64,000 nt of DNA from positions 1-64,000 of the forward strand of contig NZ_JAJLPA010000021.1 in NCBI RefSeq assembly GCF_025548555.1, given 5' to 3'. The notes under the pieces were generated by a model, which searched no databases, was not told the DNA's origin, and worked only from the letters and a program-made list of their open reading frames with translations. Each line of letters starts with the position of its first letter. The first letter of the stretch is position 1. Shown one piece after another: positions 60,674 through 64,000 of this stretch. The position numbers and the translations under genes were made by a program. Origin of the DNA: Sphingomonas sp. A2-49. Lineage in GTDB: Bacteria; Pseudomonadota; Alphaproteobacteria; Sphingomonadales; Sphingomonadaceae.

Positions 60674-63511
60674 TCACTTCAGCGTGGCGCTGTCCAGGTT
60701 GAGCTGTGCCTCGGTCAGCGTCTCGACGTCCGGGCGTGCGGCCTTCAGCGGCGCGATGAACTGCTTCGCGTCGCCGACCACCGCGACGCTCGCCGCCTTG
60801 GGATCGAGCAGCGCCGCCGCCGCGGATTGCGCCGCCGCCGGGGTCACCGCCTCGACCTTGGCGGTATAGCCCTGCAATTCGGTGATCGGTACGCCGTCGA
60901 GGACATATTCGCCGATGATCCCGGCGATGCCCCCGGTCGTTTCCACCGCGCGCCCGAAGCTGCCGACCAGCACCGCCTTGCGCGTCGCGAGTTCGGCGTC
61001 CGGCACCGGCGCCGCGCCCATCCGCACCATCTCGCCGGTCATCAGCGCGACGACCTCCGCCGCGGTCTGGTTCTTGGTCTGGGTGCGTGCGGCGATGCTG
61101 CCGACCGACCGCGCCGCATCGACGCCGCTGCTCGCGCCATAGGCGAGGCCGCGCTTGATGCGGATTTCCTGGTTCAGCCGCGACGAGAAGCCGCCGCCGA
61201 GCACGGTGTTGGCGACCGCGAACGGATAATAACGCGGGTCGGACCGCGGGATCGCCGGCCGCTCCACGACGACGCCGGCCTGGCCCGCGCCGGGCATGTC
61301 GACCACGACCGTGCGCGGCGCCGGAAAGGCCGCGAGCGTCGGCAGCGGCGTCGCCGCACCGGCGGGCGCGCGCCAGCTGCCCAGCTGTGCGGTGGCCAGC
61401 GCCTGCGCCTGCGCGGGGGTGACGTCGCCGACGAGGATCAGCGTCGCCTGATCGGGGCGCCAGGTGCGGGCATAGGCGGCGGTGACGTCGCCGCGGGTGA
61501 TCGCCTTCAGCGACGCCGGCGTGCCGCTGCCGGGGGCGCCGAAGGGCGAGGCGCCGAAGGTCGCACGGTCGGCGACCAGCGCGGCGAGCTGCGCCGGGTT
61601 CTTGAACGCGACGGTCACCGCGTCGACCTGTTGCGCCCGCGCGCGGTCCAGTTCGTCGGCAGCGAAGGCGGGGTGTGTGGCGACATCGGCGAGGATCGTC
61701 ATCGCCGGCGCCAGCTGGTCGGACTTGACCGTCACCTGCACCGTGCCGCCCTCGCTCGCGGCATCGGCGCCGATCGAACCGCCGAGGCTTTCGACCTGAC
61801 GCGCGATCTCGGTCGCGGAGCGGGTCGCGGTGCCCTTGGTCATCAGCGTCGCGGCGAGGTCGCTGACCCCCGAGCGGTCGGCGGGATCGAGCGCCTGTCC
61901 ACCCGTCGCCACCAGATAGGCGGTCGCGATCGGCAGGTCGTGGCGCTCGACGGTGATGACGCGCAGGCCGTTGGCAAGGCGCGTCTCGACCGGCTGCGGC
62001 AGGTTCGCGCGAACCGGTGCGGCGGGGGCGGGCGGCTGGACGCGCTGGCCCTCCGGCGCGGGGGTGACGATGGCGACGTTCGCCGGCGCCGCGAGCGGCG
62101 CGGTCCGCACCGTGGACGCGACCGCGATCGTGTCGCCGGTCGCGCCGGCGGGCTTCGCATTGTCCGGCAGGTAGCGGATCGTCGCCGACTGCTGGTCGCC
62201 CAGATACTTGCGCGCGACGCGCTGGACGTCGGCGGCGGTGACCCGCGCGATCGCGGCGAGCTGGCGGTCCGCGGCGCGGGGATCGCCGTCGATGATGACC
62301 GAGGAGGCGAGGGTGCGCGCCTTGCCCTCCGCGGTCTCGCGGCTCTTGATCGTCGCGGTCAGGATCTCGTTCTTCGCTTCGGCAAGCTCGGCGGCGGAGA
62401 CGGGCGCGTCGCGGAAGCGGGCGATCTCGCGCTTCAGCGCCGCCTCGCCCTGTGCGACCGTCTTGCCGCCCGCCAGGATCGCATAGGCGATCAGGTTGCC
62501 CGTCCCCTGCTTGCTGTCGAGGAACGAGGACGCGTCCTGCGCCAGCTGGTCGCGATAGACGAGGCTTTCGTACATCCGGCTGCTTTCGCCGGTGGACAGG
62601 ATGGTGTTGAGCACGGTCAGCGCCGGAATGTCCGCATCGCGGTCGGCCGGGACGTGCCAGCTCATCAAAACCGCGGGCAGCGGCGTGTTGGGCTCGTAGA
62701 CGGTATAGGTCACCGCCGTCGTCCGTGCCGGCTCCTGCACCGTCACGCGCGGGATGGCGGTCGCCGGACGCGCGATCCTGCTGAAATAGCGGTCGATCCA
62801 GGCGTCGAGCTGGCGGGGATCGAAATTGCCCGCGACGACGAGGATCGCATTGTCCGGCCGGTAATAGGTCGCGTGGAAGCCGCGCACGTCCTCGATCGAC
62901 GCCGCCTCCAGGTTCTCGATGCTGCCGATCGTCGAGCGGGCATAGGGATGGGTGGTGTAGGCGGCGGCGGACAGATAGGTGGAAAACAGCTTGCCATAGG
63001 GGCGGGCGAGCGTGCTCTGGCGCAACTCCTCCTTCACCACGTCTCGCTCGCTGGCGAAGCTCTTCGGCTCGACGACCAGGCTCGCCATCCGGTCCGCCTC
63101 CGCGAACAGCAGCCGCTGGAGGTGGTTCGCCGGGATCACCTCGTAATAATTGGTGTAATCGTCGTTGGTCGAGGCGTTGTTATAGCCGCCGACATCCTCG
63201 GTCAGCCGATCCATCTGTTCGCTGACGAGGTTGCGCGTCGCCTTGAACATCAGATGCTCGAACATGTGCGCGAAGCCCGACCGGCCCTGCGGATCGTCCT
63301 TCGATCCGACATCGTACCACACCTGTACCGCGACGTTGGGCGTGGTCGTGTCGCGCAATGCGTAGACGCGCAGCCCGTTCGCCAGCGTACGTTCGGTATA
63401 GGCGATCGGCTTGACCGCAGCGGCGGCGGCGGGGCGGGTCGCGGTCTGGGCGGCGGCGGCGAGGGGCAGCAGCGCGGCCCCGAGCATCAGGGCGGCACGA
63501 ACGAGGCGCAT
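60674..63511 (-). CDS. M16-family metallopeptidase (two tandem M16 units)
   Basis: This 945-residue exported zinc peptidase has a signal peptide (about 1-20, ending PLAAAAQ). The first M16 unit has the inverted zinc motif in HMFEH (H82, E85, H86) and the downstream Glu in SERDVVKEEL. The second unit (from about residue 515) lacks the HxxEH motif and is presumably structural, as usual in pitrilysin-like chains. The start at ATG 63511 is chosen because the signal peptide begins there; ATG 63547 would add 12 residues. Substrates are probably small peptides in the periplasm. Confidence 0.93.
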   Translation of the reverse strand: MRLVRAALMLGAALLPLAAAAQTATRPAAAAAVKPIAYTERTLANGLRVYALRDTTTPNVAVQVWYDVGSKDDPQGRSGFAHMFEHLMFKATRNLVSEQMDRLTEDVGGYNNASTNDDYTNYYEVIPANHLQRLLFAEADRMASLVVEPKSFASERDVVKEELRQSTLARPYGKLFSTYLSAAAYTTHPYARSTIGSIENLEAASIEDVRGFHATYYRPDNAILVVAGNFDPRQLDAWIDRYFSRIARPATAIPRVTVQEPARTTAVTYTVYEPNTPLPAVLMSWHVPADRDADIPALTVLNTILSTGESSRMYESLVYRDQLAQDASSFLDSKQGTGNLIAYAILAGGKTVAQGEAALKREIARFRDAPVSAAELAEAKNEILTATIKSRETAEGKARTLASSVIIDGDPRAADRQLAAIARVTAADVQRVARKYLGDQQSATIRYLPDNAKPAGATGDTIAVASTVRTAPLAAPANVAIVTPAPEGQRVQPPAPAAPVRANLPQPVETRLANGLRVITVERHDLPIATAYLVATGGQALDPADRSGVSDLAATLMTKGTATRSATEIARQVESLGGSIGADAASEGGTVQVTVKSDQLAPAMTILADVATHPAFAADELDRARAQQVDAVTVAFKNPAQLAALVADRATFGASPFGAPGSGTPASLKAITRGDVTAAYARTWRPDQATLILVGDVTPAQAQALATAQLGSWRAPAGAATPLPTLAAFPAPRTVVVDMPGAGQAGVVVERPAIPRSDPRYYPFAVANTVLGGGFSSRLNQEIRIKRGLAYGASSGVDAARSVGSIAARTQTKNQTAAEVVALMTGEMVRMGAAPVPDAELATRKAVLVGSFGRAVETTGGIAGIIGEYVLDGVPITELQGYTAKVEAVTPAAAQSAAAALLDPKAASVAVVGDAKQFIAPLKAARPDVETLTEAQLNLDSATLK

Positions 63512-63626
63512 GGATCGAAGGCTCCGGCTCAGCGGGATGGATGCCATCGGTTGAACCGAAGCGCGGCGACGGTGTCAATGACGGCGGCGCGCGGCGATCG
63601 GTCCCGCGCGCGCCGGGGGCGGCGCG

Positions 63627-63815
63627 TCAGTCGCGCGTGCGATTGGAATTGGCGAACAGCACCGCCGCCGCGACCGCCGCCGACCCGATGCCGACACCGA
63701 TGATCCGCATCGGCCAGCGGCTGGTGCGGGAGGGGTCGCGCGTCCGGGCGACGGCGTCCTGCTGCGCCTTGGCGGCGGCGGCGGCCTCCAGGATCTCGTT
63801 GGGCTGATCCGACAT
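63627..63815 (-). CDS. Small single-span membrane protein next to tgt
   Basis: This 62-residue protein has an Ala/Gln/Glu-rich N-terminal helix, one membrane segment (about 37-55, RIIGVGIGSAAVAAAVLFA) and a short tail, NSNRTRD. GGGAGAG lies before the ATG. It begins only two bases after the tgt stop, so it is co-transcribed with tgt. No function is known. Confidence 0.75.
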   Translation of the reverse strand: MSDQPNEILEAAAAAKAQQDAVARTRDPSRTSRWPMRIIGVGIGSAAVAAAVLFANSNRTRD

Positions 63816-63817
63816 GC

Positions 63818-64000
63818 TTACTCTCCCTTGGGCCGTTGATAGCGTGCCCGGAACGCGTTGGCGAACCCGGTCAACTCACCGGCCGCGATGGCGTTGCGCA
63901 GGTCCTGCATCAACCGTTCGTAGAACCAGACGTTGTGTTCGGTCATCAGCATCGCGCCCAGGATCTCGCCCGAGCGGACCAGATGATGGACATAGGCGCG
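63818..64000 (-). CDS. tgt: tRNA-guanine transglycosylase, C-terminal part (cut by the window edge)
   Basis: The last 60 residues of Tgt are present. RAYVHHLVRSGEILGAM has the His zinc ligand of the C-terminal site, and LMTEHN is followed by the helical end, FYERLMQDLRNAIAAGE. The enzyme exchanges guanine 34 for preQ1 in tRNAs with GUN anticodons during queuosine synthesis. The stop is TAA at 63818-63820, two bases from the next gene. The catalytic Asp residues lie outside the window. Confidence 0.92.
   Translation of the reverse strand, partial: RAYVHHLVRSGEILGAMLMTEHNVWFYERLMQDLRNAIAAGELTGFANAFRARYQRPKGE

Noticed and set aside
60269..63703. An 1144-codon open frame on the plus strand
   Set aside because: It is fully antisense to the M16 peptidase and part of the SleB gene, which have signal peptides and catalytic motifs. 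The plus-strand translation is low-complexity Arg/Asp/Gly.

Overview
The window looks like a chromosomal segment of a sphingomonad (Sphingomonas or a close relative, Alphaproteobacteria). The evidence is very high GC with strong GC bias at third codon positions, three TonB-dependent receptors, a sphingomonad-type gyrB, NodT-type efflux lipoproteins, a bacterial Coq4, and valine catabolism through mmsA/mmsB. I saw no rRNA, tRNA, CRISPR array, insertion sequence or phage gene. The window opens in the last codons of an unidentified gene and closes in the C-terminus of tgt.

Layout. 1-6.7 kb: two large TonB-dependent receptors, each with its own 5' palindrome and 3' hairpin. 6.8-10.7 kb: a secreted M61 peptidase facing an acetate-type symporter (DUF485 + ActP). 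10.9-15.6 kb: a VirJ/AcvB-like hydrolase, a DUF2147 protein and MprF, which together suggest aminoacyl-phospholipid metabolism, then a CitE-like lyase. 15.6-26.3 kb, all on the minus strand: GH130, GH13, GT4, an MFS pump, its HlyD adaptor, a NodT lipoprotein and a soluble hybrid kinase. 26.4-31.8 kb: a TorF-type outer-membrane protein, SulP plus carbonic anhydrase, and an OmpR-type two-component pair. 32.0-36.7 kb: a second tripartite pump (MarR-NodT-HlyD-EmrB) with two MarR-like palindromes at the marR start.

36.8-40.4 kb holds the most unusual locus: an 841-residue protein joining a DegT/StrS-type PLP aminotransferase to a flavin-dependent oxidoreductase, overlapped by a family 2 glycosyltransferase. 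40.4-45.5 kb: a valine/isobutyrate catabolic operon (mmsA, lipoprotein, acyl-CoA dehydrogenase, mmsB) with a divergent LysR regulator. 45.6-51.0 kb: gyrB, an OmpA/EF-hand gene, recF and coq4. 51.1-51.6 kb: a metallophosphoesterase broken by a stop codon and a frameshift. 52.7-56.3 kb: a probably Fur-controlled iron-uptake operon (PepSY protein, 54-residue membrane protein, siderophore receptor). 56.4-64 kb: small envelope proteins, an S9 peptidase, a SleB-type hydrolase, a large M16 peptidase and the end of tgt.

Most genes serve the cell envelope: import through the outer membrane, efflux, lipid and glycan modification, and periplasmic proteolysis. Many operons are translationally coupled by 4-base ATGA or GTGA overlaps.
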